Below, piece by piece: positions 45,438 through 54,625 of a stretch of DNA of 64,000 nucleotides. Position 1 is the first letter of the stretch. Each line of letters starts with the position of its first letter. A program made the position numbers and the translations under genes. Source of the stretch: Competibacter_A sp037045685 (lineage in GTDB: Bacteria > Pseudomonadota > Gammaproteobacteria > Competibacterales > Competibacteraceae); contig JBAOII010000011.1 of NCBI GenBank assembly GCA_037045685.1, positions 369,320 to 433,319 of the forward strand, written 5' to 3'. The notes below the pieces were generated by a model that saw only the letters and a list, made by a program, of their open reading frames with translations, did no database searches and had not been told where the DNA came from.

Positions 45438-46853
45438 ATGAAATCCACGATGCATCGATTTTTCCGTCTGTCCGGGCAGGGTGGACAGATCGGGTGTCGC
45501 TTGGCCCTCGGGTTCGCCGTGCTGTTGGCCGCCGCCACGGTTTGGGCCGAACCCCGCACCGCCCTGGTGATCGGCAATGGCGCCTACCGGGACGCACCCC
45601 TGAAAAACCCCGTCAACGATGCCAGGGACATGGCCGCCAAGTTGCGGGAACTCGGTTTTCAAGTCATCGAGCGCCTCGACGCCGATCGGCCGAGCATGCG
45701 CCAGGGGTTGCGGGAGTTCGAGCAGCGCTTGCGCCAACAGCGCGGCGTCGGACTGTTCTATTACGCCGGTCACGGGGTCCAGCTCAAGGGGCAAAACTAC
45801 CTGATTCCCGTCGGGGTCGATATCCATCAGGAATTCGAGGTGCCGGACGAGGCGGTGGACGCGGAAGCGGTGCTGCGGGCGATGGAGTCGGCGGGCAACG
45901 AACTCAACATCGTGATTCTGGACGCCTGCCGCAACAATCCCTTCACGCGCGGCTTCGGGTCGGCGGGTCGGGGCTTGGCCCGCATGGACGGCCCGGCCGG
46001 GACGTTTATCGCCTACGCCACCGCGCCGGGCGCGATATCGCAGGACGGTCGCGACGGCCGCAACAGTCCCTACACGCGCTATCTGCTGGCCGCCATGGGC
46101 GTGCCCGGTCTCAGCCTGGAGCAGATTTTCAAGCGGGTGCTGGTGGCGGTGGAGCAGGAAACCGGCGGCGCCCAGATTCCCTGGGTGGCGTCCTCGCTGC
46201 GGGGCGAGTTTTACTTCAGCGCGGCGGGGACCGTTCCGGGGTCCTCCGCGTCGCCGGCGCATCCGGTTGGGCCGAACGCCGCGCCGGGTCCCCAAGACCC
46301 GACCTCCAGAGTGCCCGGCGAGGGACAACCGGGAGAGGCGCGGCCGGACGCCGTCGATCCGGGATCCGCCCGGCCTTCGCCCGCCGGACCGACGCCCGGC
46401 GCCACCGCTTTGGAGCCCCTTCTGATCGAAATGGCGACCGCGGGGTTTGCCATCAGCCGCGATCCTGTCGGCCCCGAAGCCTTCCGCCAGTTTGCGGAAG
46501 CGACCGGCCGGCCTGTTCCGCCGCCCGCGCCGGGCGAGAGCGGACCGGCGATGGCGACCTGGAAGGACGCGGTGGATTACGCCGCGTGGTTGTCGGCGCG
46601 AACCGGCCGCCCGTACCGGTTGCCGACCGAGTCCGAGTGGGAACACGCCTCGCGATCCGGCATCGTGCGCGCCGACACCGGCGGTCAGGAGCGGGAATGG
46701 ACCTGCTCCGAATATCGGCAGGCCTACCAGGGACAGGAACAACGCTGCGCGGATCGCCCGCCGCAAGCGGTGGCGATTCGAGGCGGTTCCTGGCGGGCGG
46801 GGGCGGACCCGCTCAGCGACGATCTGGGATTCCGGCTGGTGCGGAAACCGTGA
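45438..46853 (+). CDS. Exported caspase-like peptidase with C-terminal SUMF1/FGE-like domain
   Basis: From the ATG at 45438 the product has 471 residues. After a signal-like hydrophobic segment (CRLALGFAVLLAAATVWA) comes a caspase (C14) domain: RTALVIGNGAYRDAPLKNPVNDARDMA, catalytic His in FYYAGHGVQ (about residue 112) and Cys in LDACRNNPF (about 164). A Pro/Gly/Ala linker leads to a short formylglycine-enzyme-like (SUMF1) domain: TWKDAVDYAAWLSARTGRPYRLPTESEWEHASR and VAIRGGSWRAGADPLSDDLGFRLVR. An upstream in-frame start at 45336 would displace the signal peptide. Caspase-SUMF1 fusions occur in bacterial signalling and conflict clusters; the target is unknown. Confidence 0.88.
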   Translation: MKSTMHRFFRLSGQGGQIGCRLALGFAVLLAAATVWAEPRTALVIGNGAYRDAPLKNPVNDARDMAAKLRELGFQVIERLDADRPSMRQGLREFEQRLRQQRGVGLFYYAGHGVQLKGQNYLIPVGVDIHQEFEVPDEAVDAEAVLRAMESAGNELNIVILDACRNNPFTRGFGSAGRGLARMDGPAGTFIAYATAPGAISQDGRDGRNSPYTRYLLAAMGVPGLSLEQIFKRVLVAVEQETGGAQIPWVASSLRGEFYFSAAGTVPGSSASPAHPVGPNAAPGPQDPTSRVPGEGQPGEARPDAVDPGSARPSPAGPTPGATALEPLLIEMATAGFAISRDPVGPEAFRQFAEATGRPVPPPAPGESGPAMATWKDAVDYAAWLSARTGRPYRLPTESEWEHASRSGIVRADTGGQEREWTCSEYRQAYQGQEQRCADRPPQAVAIRGGSWRAGADPLSDDLGFRLVRKP

Positions 46854-46878
46854 GTTCGCCTTGGTTCCCGGAGCGGCT

Positions 46879-47493
46879 TCAGTCCTTCCCGACCACCACC
46901 AAACCCTTGGGCTGGCTGGCGAAATAGGCGGCCAAATCGGCCATGTCCTGCTCCGACAGCGGGGCGGCGATGCCTTTCATCACCACGTTCTTGCGCGCGC
47001 CCGACTTGTAATCGTGCAGGGCTTTCAACAGATAGTCTTCGTGCTGGCCGGCCAAGCGCGGATAAAGCGGAATGTTGCCGTTACCGTCCAGGCCGTGACA
47101 GGCCGCGCACGTCGTGGTTTTGGCCTTGCCGGCGATCGGGTTGCCCCGAATCGGATTGGATTCCGATGAGGTTTTGAAGCGGGACACGTAGGCGGCGATA
47201 TCTTGCATGTCCTGTTCGGTTAACCCTCCGGCGTTCGCGTGCATGGTCGGGTGCGAGCGCTCGCCGCTCTGATAAGCTTTGATCGCGGTCACCACGTAAT
47301 CGGGATGCTGGCCACCCAATCGCGGTACGTGGTAGGTCGGATAGGCGTTGGTGTAGCCGGGAATGGCATGACAGCCCGCGCAGGTCTCGAACCTGGCTTT
47401 GCCTGCGACCGGATCGCCGGCGGCTTGAGCGGTCCCGGCCAAGGCGCCGCACATGACCAGGATCACGAACTGCCGTTGTGCGAATCGAAACAT
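46879..47493 (-). CDS. Diheme cytochrome c (c4/c553 type)
   Basis: A 204-residue periplasmic electron carrier. A signal peptide (FAQRQFVILVMCGALAGTAQA) is followed by two class I cytochrome c domains, with heme motifs CAGCH and CAACH about 95 residues apart and axial Met candidates in HPTMHANAGGL and KNVVMKGIAAPLSEQDM. The tandem layout matches cytochrome c4, usually donating to terminal oxidases or denitrification enzymes. It faces away from ilvD with 209 bases between the two starts. Confidence 0.93.
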   Translation of the reverse strand: MFRFAQRQFVILVMCGALAGTAQAAGDPVAGKARFETCAGCHAIPGYTNAYPTYHVPRLGGQHPDYVVTAIKAYQSGERSHPTMHANAGGLTEQDMQDIAAYVSRFKTSSESNPIRGNPIAGKAKTTTCAACHGLDGNGNIPLYPRLAGQHEDYLLKALHDYKSGARKNVVMKGIAAPLSEQDMADLAAYFASQPKGLVVVGKD

Positions 47494-47702
47494 GGAAGCC
47501 TCGCTGGTGGTGGAGAGTGTGTTGCCAAGGTGCGTTATGGTGCGTTCGAGTGTTCGGTGATTAAGATTAAGCCATCACCGCTTTTTTACAAGCCAGGGCG
47601 CGCGAGCTCTCTCCATCGACGCAAATTGCCTTAGAATTTTGAACGGACCCGGCGGTCTTTTTTATCGTCCCGATCTCTTCTCCCGCCTTTTTGGAGCCCG
47701 AC

Positions 47703-49547
47703 ATGCCCGATTATCGTTCCCGCACCACCACCCACGGCCGCAACATGGCGGGAGCCCGCGCGCTTTGGCGGGCCACCGGCGTCAAGGACGGCGACTTCGG
47801 CAAGCCGATCATCGCCATCGCCAATTCCTTCACCCAGTTCGTGCCCGGCCACGTCCACCTCAAGGATTTGGGCCAACTGGTGGCGGGCGAAATCGAAAAG
47901 GCTGGGGGCATCGCCAAGGAATTCAACACCATCGCCGTGGACGACGGCATCGCCATGGGCCACGGCGGCATGTTGTACTCCCTGCCCTCGCGCGAGCTGA
48001 TCGCCGATTCGGTCGAATACATGGTCAACGCCCACTGCGCCGATGCGCTGGTCTGCATCTCCAACTGCGACAAGATCACGCCGGGAATGCTGATGGCGGC
48101 GCTGCGGCTCGACATCCCGGCCATTTTCGTGTCCGGCGGGCCGATGGAAGCCGGCAAGACCCGGCTGGCCGGCCGGGAGGTGAAGCTGGATCTGGTGGAT
48201 GCCATGGTGACCGCCGCCGACGACAAGGCCAGCGATGAGGAGGTGGCCCAGATCGAGCGCTCGGCTTGCCCGACCTGCGGCTCCTGCTCGGGCATGTTCA
48301 CCGCCAATTCCATGAACTGCTTGACCGAGGCGCTGGGCTTGAGCCTGCCCGGCAACGGCTCGCTGCTGGCCACCCACGCCGACCGCCGGGAACTGTTTCT
48401 GGAAGCCGGTCGGCGCATCGTCGATCTGGCCAAGCGCTATTACGAGCGGGGCGACGCCTCGGTGCTGCCGCGTGCCATCGCCAGCTTCGAAGCCTTCGAG
48501 AACGCCATGAGCCTCGACATCGCCATGGGTGGCTCCACCAACACCGTGCTGCACTTGCTGGCGGCGGCGCGGGAGGGTGGCGTGGAGTTCACCATGAGCG
48601 ACATCGACCGGCTGTCGCGCCGGGTGCCGAACCTGTGCAAAGTTGCCCCCGCCACCCAAAAATACCACATGGAGGATGTGCACCGGGCTGGTGGGGTGGT
48701 CGCGATTCTCGGCGAACTGGACCGGGCCAGCTTGCTGCATCGCCAGGTGCGCACGGTGCACGCCGAGACCTTGGCCGAGGCGCTGGATCGTTGGGACATC
48801 GCCCGCGCCAGTGCCGGGGACGAAGCCCGTCTGCGCTTTTCCGCCGGTCCGGCCGGCGTTCCCACCCAACAGGCGTTCAGCCAGAACACCCGTTGGCCCA
48901 GCCTGGATCTGGATCGGGCCAGCGGCTGCATCCGCGACCGGGCGCACGCTTATTCCCAGGACGGCGGTTTGGCGGTGCTGTACGGCAACTTGGCCGAGGA
49001 CGGTTGCATCGTCAAGACCGCCGGGGTGGATGAGAGTATCCTGGTGTTCGAAGGGCCGGCGCGAATCGTGGAAAGCCAGGAAGAGGCGGTCGATGCGATC
49101 CTGAGCGGTCGCATCCAGCCCGGCGATGTGGTCTTGATCCGCTACGAGGGGCCAAAGGGCGGACCGGGAATGCAGGAGATGCTGTATCCCACCAGTTACC
49201 TGAAGTCCAAGGGGCTGGGCAAGGTCTGCGCCCTGGTCACCGACGGCCGATTTTCCGGCGGCACCTCCGGGTTGTCCATCGGCCACGTTTCCCCGGAGGC
49301 CGCCGAGGGCGGCGTCATCGCCCTGGTGGAAGAGGGCGACCGCATCCGAATCGACATCCCCAACCGTCGCATCCAGTTGGCGGTCACCGACGCCGAGTTG
49401 CAGCGGCGGCGGGGGGCGCGGGACGCCCAAACTTGGCGGCCAGCGAACCGGCGGCGGCCGGTGTCGGCGGCGTTGCGGGCCTATGCCGCCATGACGACCA
49501 GCGCGGCTCGGGGCGCGGTCCGCGACGTGAAGCAGGTCGAGCGTTAA
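47703..49547 (+). CDS. ilvD: Dihydroxy-acid dehydratase
   Basis: Iron-sulfur enzyme of valine, isoleucine and pantothenate synthesis. The ATG at 47703 (GGAG seven bases before it) gives 614 residues, close to the E. coli enzyme; the upstream TTG at 47691 is less likely. Motifs include SNCDKITPGMLMA and CPTCGSCSGMFTANSMNCL (cluster cysteines), MGGSTNTVLHLLA, and the late block VTDGRFSGGTSGLSIGHVSPEAAEGG. It stands alone without other ilv genes. Confidence 0.98.
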   Translation: MPDYRSRTTTHGRNMAGARALWRATGVKDGDFGKPIIAIANSFTQFVPGHVHLKDLGQLVAGEIEKAGGIAKEFNTIAVDDGIAMGHGGMLYSLPSRELIADSVEYMVNAHCADALVCISNCDKITPGMLMAALRLDIPAIFVSGGPMEAGKTRLAGREVKLDLVDAMVTAADDKASDEEVAQIERSACPTCGSCSGMFTANSMNCLTEALGLSLPGNGSLLATHADRRELFLEAGRRIVDLAKRYYERGDASVLPRAIASFEAFENAMSLDIAMGGSTNTVLHLLAAAREGGVEFTMSDIDRLSRRVPNLCKVAPATQKYHMEDVHRAGGVVAILGELDRASLLHRQVRTVHAETLAEALDRWDIARASAGDEARLRFSAGPAGVPTQQAFSQNTRWPSLDLDRASGCIRDRAHAYSQDGGLAVLYGNLAEDGCIVKTAGVDESILVFEGPARIVESQEEAVDAILSGRIQPGDVVLIRYEGPKGGPGMQEMLYPTSYLKSKGLGKVCALVTDGRFSGGTSGLSIGHVSPEAAEGGVIALVEEGDRIRIDIPNRRIQLAVTDAELQRRRGARDAQTWRPANRRRPVSAALRAYAAMTTSAARGAVRDVKQVER

Positions 49548-49674
49548 TCCGCCCCGCCAGTGGCCCCGGTCGCGCGCCCCTTCAGGGATCGGCGTGCCGG
49601 GCGCGCGAGGCGCGGCGAGCTTGCGAGCGCGGTTTCGTTTGGGTTCGGCGACATCACAATTCCAAGGAGAAGCC

Positions 49675-52086
49675 ATGAGTCAGGCGGACGGTCAGAATAG
49701 CCAGCACCTCATGCTGGCCAACCATCTCAAGCTGATTGATGATTTGTGGCAGAAGCTGTTCTACGTCAAATGGAATATCAAGTCCTTCGCGATGCTGGCC
49801 CGGCTGGCGCAGGACATGGTCCAGTTCGCGCAGGCCCGCGACGATGAGCAACTGCTCAAACTGGTCGCGCAACTCGAACATCATGTCAAGGGCTGTTTGG
49901 CGGCGGGCGGGGTGCCGCAGGAATCGGATCGGCAACGGCTGACGGCCCTCATCGAAGCCCTGCACCATGGGTTGGCGACCGAAAAAAGCCGGGGCATGCT
50001 CGACGAGCCGCTGACTCGGCCCCGCTTGGCGCCTTTGCCGGAAATTTTCCTGATCACCCCCGAAGAAAAATCGCCTTTGCTGGCCAAGCTCGAGGATTCG
50101 GGTTACCGGGTCCGGCACTTGGCCGATCTGGTCGAAGCCGAGCAGCGATTGCAGGAGCGGATGCCGGGAGCCATCCTGCTGGACGCCGATTTCCCCGGGG
50201 GGCCAGAACAGGCGCTGGCCATGATCGCCAAGCTGCGCGCAGAAATCAACTTGCGCGCCCCGGTGCTGGTCCTCGCCGAGCGCAACGACATGACGGCGCG
50301 GCTGGACGCGGTGCGGGCGGGCGGCGCGGCGTATTTCAACAAGCCGCTCGACGGCGACGACCTGCTGAGCGTGCTGGCGGATCTCCTGTTGCCCCAAACC
50401 GCCCAAGACTATCACCGGGTCCTGATCGTCAACGATCGCCCGACCGAAGCCTGGGAGATCGCCGGGGCGCTGGAGGAGCAGGGCATCACTCCCCTGGTCG
50501 TCATTCAGCCTCTGCAAGTGCTCCAGGACATCCATCGCTTTCGGCCCGATTTGTTGCTGATCGATCTGGACATCAAGGAAATCGGCGGGTCGGATCTGGC
50601 TGAGGTCATCGCCCAGCATCGGGAGTGCGACATCCTGCCGATGGTTCTCTTGTGCTTTCAGGCGGATTTGGCCCATTACCTGACCCACTTGGACGTTGCC
50701 GGCGCCACCTTGATGATCAAGCCGGTGCCGATCAGCTACTTGTGCTGGGAAGTGAAGCAGCGGCTGCGCCGGTCGCGCTCCATGCGGGTCAAGCTCAGCA
50801 TGCTGACCGACAACGATGCGGTCAGCGGTTTCTTCAACCGCCGCCGCTTCCTGATGTTGCTGGAGCAGGCGCTCGACACCCTCGGCTTGCGCGCCCAGTC
50901 GCTGGCGGTGGTGTTCGTCATGCTGGATAACCTGCGCTCGATCCGCGATACCGCCGGGGTGGCGACGGCCGACGAAGTGATCGGGCAGGCCGCCGGCCGG
51001 CTGCGCCAGGTGTTGAGCCACGATCAGCCGGCATCCCGGTTCAGCGATGCCATTTTCACGGTCATGGTCCCGAACTTGATCAACGAGCCGCTGATCAAGC
51101 TGGCCCGCCGCATCCGGGACATGCTCGAAACCGGGTTTTACAAGGTGGGCGAGCAAGCCTTGCTGCTGCGGACCAATCTGGGGATCGCGGTCGCCACCGA
51201 CCGCAGCCAGGACCACCTGATGCTGCTCCAGCGCGCCGACTCCGCCTGCGGGATGGCGCGGGAGGCGAAGAGCGAGCGGATATTCGTGCATCAAAACACG
51301 ATGACCATCAAGCGCGATCAGGAAGCGTCCTCCCGGACCCGGATGCTGGAGCAGGTGCAAGAGATTTTCGAGCACGAGCGGCTGTGGCTGGTGTTTCAGC
51401 CCATCGCCAGCATGCGCGGCGAAGCGGTCGACCGCTACGAAGTGTTGCTCCGACTGCGCGACAGCCAAGGCCAGGAAATCGTGCCGGGCAGCGTGTTCGG
51501 CGTGGTTCACAACCATCAACTGGGCCTGAAGCTGGATCGCTGGGTCATCGAACACGCCCTGCAAATGCTGCGGCAGCGGCGGTCGCCGATCACGGTGTTC
51601 ATCAAAGTCTTGCCGGTGACCTTGCAGGACCGATCTCTGAGCGGCTGGTTGCGCGAGCGGCTGGAAGCGTCCGGCGTTGAGGCCGAGCGCATCGTGTTCG
51701 AGGTGGCCGAATCGACCGCCGAACGCAGCCTGCGCGACATGTTCGGCTTCCTCGGCGGCATCAAGCTGTTGGGCTGCGGATTCTGTCTTGACCGTTTCGG
51801 CCGAGGGTCCGATTCCCTGGGGCTGCTCAAGAACCTGGGCGCCGATTACGTCAAGCTGGATATGTATTTCGTCAACGGCTTGGCCAAGGACAGCCACAAG
51901 CAGGCCCAGCTCAAGGAATTGGTGGAGAATCTGGAGGCGCTGGGCGCGGCCACCATCGTCGGTGGGGTGGAAGATGTCAAGACCATGCCGATTTTGTGGT
52001 CGCTGGGAGTCGATTTGATCCAGGGCTTCTTCTTGCAACGCCCCTACAGCGAAATGAGCTACGATTTCGCCAGCGCGGCTTTCTAG
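49675..52086 (+). CDS. Degenerate REC-REC-GGDEF-EAL protein, probable c-di-GMP effector
   Basis: The ATG at 49675 after AAGGAG gives 803 residues. Regions: N-terminal helical segment (1-105), receiver-like domain (about 123-240), second receiver (about 248-365), GGDEF fold (about 377-540) and EAL fold (about 565-800). The GGDEF site is replaced by RFSDAIFTVMV, so cyclase activity is unlikely. The EAL domain lacks key metal ligands: EVL instead of EAL, IKVLP for NxSP, LDRFGRG for DDFGTG and GGVE for EGVE, while Lys in VKLDMYF is kept. This is the pattern of FimX-like proteins that bind c-di-GMP without hydrolysing it. No membrane helix. Target, perhaps type IV pili, is inferred from FimX. Confidence 0.88.
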   Translation: MSQADGQNSQHLMLANHLKLIDDLWQKLFYVKWNIKSFAMLARLAQDMVQFAQARDDEQLLKLVAQLEHHVKGCLAAGGVPQESDRQRLTALIEALHHGLATEKSRGMLDEPLTRPRLAPLPEIFLITPEEKSPLLAKLEDSGYRVRHLADLVEAEQRLQERMPGAILLDADFPGGPEQALAMIAKLRAEINLRAPVLVLAERNDMTARLDAVRAGGAAYFNKPLDGDDLLSVLADLLLPQTAQDYHRVLIVNDRPTEAWEIAGALEEQGITPLVVIQPLQVLQDIHRFRPDLLLIDLDIKEIGGSDLAEVIAQHRECDILPMVLLCFQADLAHYLTHLDVAGATLMIKPVPISYLCWEVKQRLRRSRSMRVKLSMLTDNDAVSGFFNRRRFLMLLEQALDTLGLRAQSLAVVFVMLDNLRSIRDTAGVATADEVIGQAAGRLRQVLSHDQPASRFSDAIFTVMVPNLINEPLIKLARRIRDMLETGFYKVGEQALLLRTNLGIAVATDRSQDHLMLLQRADSACGMAREAKSERIFVHQNTMTIKRDQEASSRTRMLEQVQEIFEHERLWLVFQPIASMRGEAVDRYEVLLRLRDSQGQEIVPGSVFGVVHNHQLGLKLDRWVIEHALQMLRQRRSPITVFIKVLPVTLQDRSLSGWLRERLEASGVEAERIVFEVAESTAERSLRDMFGFLGGIKLLGCGFCLDRFGRGSDSLGLLKNLGADYVKLDMYFVNGLAKDSHKQAQLKELVENLEALGAATIVGGVEDVKTMPILWSLGVDLIQGFFLQRPYSEMSYDFASAAF

Positions 52087-52098
52087 AGATGTCCGCCG

Positions 52099-52980
52099 TC
52101 AGCCCGCCTCGCACAGCAGTGCCGCGTAACCTTCCCGGTAGCTGGGGTAGAGGAACTGAAAACCGCTGGCCCGCAGCCGGGCGTTGCGACAGCGCTTGCT
52201 GGCGCGGAGCCGCGAGGCGGCGTTGCCGCCCGCCTCGGCGCCCGGCTTGAGCGGGGATCGCGGCGCCAGCGGCGGTTCCGGCACGCCGAGTCGGGTCGCC
52301 AGCCAGCACAAGACCTCGTCCAACGGCGCCGGCTCGTCGTCTACGGCGATGTAAAGTCGCTCCGGTTTCGGCAGCGCGATCAGGTGTTCCAGCACCCGCG
52401 CGCAGTCGTCGCGATGGATGCGGTTGGTGAAGATCGGAGCGCCGGCCGGCCGGGTGGCGCTGCCCTCGCGCACGCTGTCGATCAGCCGGGTGCGGCCCGG
52501 ACCGTAAATCCCGCCGAAGCGGACCGCGACCGCCGGCCAGCCGCTCTCCCACAGCAGTTGCTCGCCGACGCGGATGCAACGTCCGCTGAAGCCGTTGGCC
52601 TCGGCGGGCGAATCTTCGTCCACCCACTCGCCCTGGTGCTGAGCGTAGACCGAGGTGCTGGAGGTGAACAACAGCCGTCGGGGCCGTTGGCCGGCGTCGC
52701 GCAAGGCGCGCAGCAGATTGCGGACCCCGCTGGCGTAGGCGGCCTGATACTGGGCTTCGCTGAAGCCGGCGGCGGCGGCGCTGTAGACGACGACATCCAG
52801 AGCCGCCGGCAGCCGGGACAGGGTGGCGGGGTCGCCGAGATCGGCCGCCAGCGGTCGGATGGACGGCGGCAGGTCGGCGGGTCGGCGTTTCAGCCCCCAA
52901 ACCTCGTGTCCGGCCGCGTGCAGATTCCGGCCCAGAGCGGTGCCGACATCGCCGCAGCCGGCGATCAGAATGCGTGCCAT
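52099..52980 (-). CDS. NAD(P)-dependent epimerase/dehydratase (YeeZ/WcaG-like)
   Basis: Atypical short-chain dehydrogenase/reductase of 293 residues starting at the ATG at 52980. The Rossmann motif is ILIAGCGDVGTALGRNL, followed by DVVVYSAAAAGF and the active Ser/Tyr region LFTSSTSVYAQHQGEWVDED, then VAVRFGGIYGPGRTRL. Substrate unknown; related proteins act on nucleotide sugars or unknown metabolites. It ends 12 bases from the convergent c-di-GMP protein gene and starts 54 bases from divergent mutY. The longer reading up to 53304 runs antisense through mutY and is not used. Confidence 0.88.
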   Translation of the reverse strand: MARILIAGCGDVGTALGRNLHAAGHEVWGLKRRPADLPPSIRPLAADLGDPATLSRLPAALDVVVYSAAAAGFSEAQYQAAYASGVRNLLRALRDAGQRPRRLLFTSSTSVYAQHQGEWVDEDSPAEANGFSGRCIRVGEQLLWESGWPAVAVRFGGIYGPGRTRLIDSVREGSATRPAGAPIFTNRIHRDDCARVLEHLIALPKPERLYIAVDDEPAPLDEVLCWLATRLGVPEPPLAPRSPLKPGAEAGGNAASRLRASKRCRNARLRASGFQFLYPSYREGYAALLCEAG

Positions 52981-53034
52981 GGTCAAAGCCCTCGTCGAGT
53001 CGGATCGCTGTGCTGGAACGACCGAAGGTGAACG

Positions 53035-54099
53035 ATGAATCCCGTGGAATTCGGCCGGTGCGTGCTGGAATGGTTCGACGCGCACGGCCGCAAGCAGTTG
53101 CCCTGGAAAGAGAACCCTACGCCTTATCGGGTATGGGTGTCGGAGATCATGCTCCAGCAGACCCAGGTCGCGACGGTGATCCCCTATTATCGGCGGTTTG
53201 TGGAGCGATTTCCCGATATTCGCGCGCTGGCCGACGCCTCGCCGGATGCGGTCTTGAGCCTGTGGGCGGGACTGGGTTACTACGCCCGCGCCCGTCACTT
53301 GCACCGGGCCGCGCGGATTTTGCGCGATCGGTGGGGCGCCGAGATGCCGCTGGACATCTCGGCGCTACAGGAGCTGCCCGGTATCGGCCGGTCCACGGCG
53401 GGGGCGATTCTGGCGCTCGCCGCCGGGCAGCGGCATCCGATTCTGGACGGCAACGTCAAGCGCCTGCTGGCGCGGTTCGCGGCGGTGGAGGGCTGGCCGG
53501 GTCAAGCGAGCGTGCAGGCCGTGCTGTGGGACTTGGCGGAACGCTATACCCCGACCGAGCGGGTGGCGGATTATACCCAGGCGATGATGGATCTCGGCGC
53601 GCTGATCTGCGCGCCCCGCCGGCCGCGCTGTAACGCCTGTCCGCTGGCCGAGGGTTGCGTCGCGCACACCCGAGGGCGGGAGGCGGATTTTCCGGGATCG
53701 AAACCGAGCCGGGCATTGCCGGTGCGCGCCACGCGGATGCTGCTGCTGCGTTCCGCGAATGGCGAAGTGCTGCTGGAGCGCCGGTCGCCGACGGGCGTTT
53801 GGGGCGGGCTATGGAGCTTGCCCGAATGCCCGCCGGATGCGGACATCGCGGACTGGTGTCGGGAGCGGTGGGGATTGACGGTGTCGGTCGAGGCGCCCTG
53901 GCGAGTGTTGCGCCACGGCTTCAGCCATTTTCGGCTCGATATCAGTCCGATACCGGCCACGGTGACCGAGGCGGGAGGGGTGGTCATGGATGGGGGGCGG
54001 TTTGTCTGGTATAACATCGGCCGACTCGAAAATTTGGGAATACCCGCCCCGGTGCGGTTGCTGCTGGCGGCGATGGCAAGCAAACTGTCGAACGACTAG
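53035..54099 (+). CDS. mutY: A/G-specific adenine glycosylase
   Basis: Base-excision repair glycosylase removing adenine opposite 8-oxoguanine; 354 residues. Present are PWKENPTPYRVWVSEIMLQQTQVATVIPYY, the helix-hairpin-helix LPGIGRSTAGAILALA followed by the catalytic Asp in ILDGNVKR, and the 4Fe-4S cysteines CAPRRPRCNACPLAEGC. The C-terminal NUDIX-like 8-oxoG recognition domain includes LERRSPTGVWGGLWSLPE. It is followed after nine bases by yggX, the usual neighbour in Gammaproteobacteria. Confidence 0.98.
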   Translation: MNPVEFGRCVLEWFDAHGRKQLPWKENPTPYRVWVSEIMLQQTQVATVIPYYRRFVERFPDIRALADASPDAVLSLWAGLGYYARARHLHRAARILRDRWGAEMPLDISALQELPGIGRSTAGAILALAAGQRHPILDGNVKRLLARFAAVEGWPGQASVQAVLWDLAERYTPTERVADYTQAMMDLGALICAPRRPRCNACPLAEGCVAHTRGREADFPGSKPSRALPVRATRMLLLRSANGEVLLERRSPTGVWGGLWSLPECPPDADIADWCRERWGLTVSVEAPWRVLRHGFSHFRLDISPIPATVTEAGGVVMDGGRFVWYNIGRLENLGIPAPVRLLLAAMASKLSND

Positions 54100-54108
54100 G
54101 AATCCGCG

Positions 54109-54381
54109 ATGGCTCGAACGGTGAAATGCATCAAGCTCGGCGTCGAGGCCGAGGGGTTGGACCGGCCGCCTTATCCGGGCGAGCTGGGCAAGCGAATTTT
54201 TGAAAATGTGTCCAAGGGCGCGTGGCAGCAATGGCTGCGGCAGCAGACGATGCTGATCAACGAATACCGGCTGACGCCGTTCGAGCCCAAGGCCCGCCAG
54301 TTCCTGGAAGAGCAAATGACGCAGTTCTTTTTCGGCGCGGGCGCGTCGCCGCCGGAGGGTTACGTTCCGCCCGAGGCGTGA
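54109..54381 (+). CDS. yggX: Probable Fe(2+)-trafficking protein YggX
   Basis: Small 90-residue protein protecting Fe-S enzymes from oxidative damage. Family blocks are MARTVKCIKLGVEAEGLDRPPYPGELGKRI, NVSKGAWQQWLRQQTMLINEYRL and MTQFFFG with GYVPPEA at the end; the conserved Cys is at residue 7. It is cotranscribed with mutY, whose 4Fe-4S cluster it may protect. Confidence 0.97.
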   Translation: MARTVKCIKLGVEAEGLDRPPYPGELGKRIFENVSKGAWQQWLRQQTMLINEYRLTPFEPKARQFLEEQMTQFFFGAGASPPEGYVPPEA

Positions 54382-54387
54382 GCACGC

Positions 54388-54416
54388 TTGACGCGAGCCG
54401 CGCGAGTTGCTTAAAT
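54388..54416 (+). promoter_or_regulatory. Sigma-70 promoter of tRNA-Phe
   Basis: TTGACG (54388-54393) and TTAAAT (54411-54416) are separated by exactly 17 bases, followed by a GC-rich discriminator typical of stringently controlled stable RNA genes. The tRNA starts 26 bases after the -10 box. A GAGTTGC/GCAACTC hairpin straddles the -10 region. Confidence 0.75.
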
Positions 54417-54442
54417 GCGCAACTCTCGCGAGCGCGCGACTT

Positions 54443-54518
<76 letters not shown>

Positions 54519-54526
54519 GATCGATC

Positions 54527-54562
54527 AAGGGCTTGGATGAAAATCCAGGCCCTTTCTCTTTG
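54527..54562 (+). terminator. Intrinsic terminator after tRNA-Phe
   Basis: Arms AAGGGCTTGGAT (54527-54538) and ATCCAGGCCCTT (54543-54554) form a 12-bp stem with one G-T pair and a GAAA loop, followed by TCTCTTT. Confidence 0.85.
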
Positions 54563-54625
54563 ACGGCGCGGTTGCCGCAGGCCACTTGCTCCCCGGCCTT
54601 ACCCAGCCAGATGCGCCCTGGCCCA

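Noticed and set aside
45273..46766. Long minus-strand frame opposite the caspase gene
   Set aside because: Antisense composition; the plus strand has caspase and SUMF1 motifs.
52099..53304. Extended start of the epimerase at 53304
   Set aside because: It would run 300 bases antisense into mutY; the ATG at 52980 begins the Rossmann motif directly.
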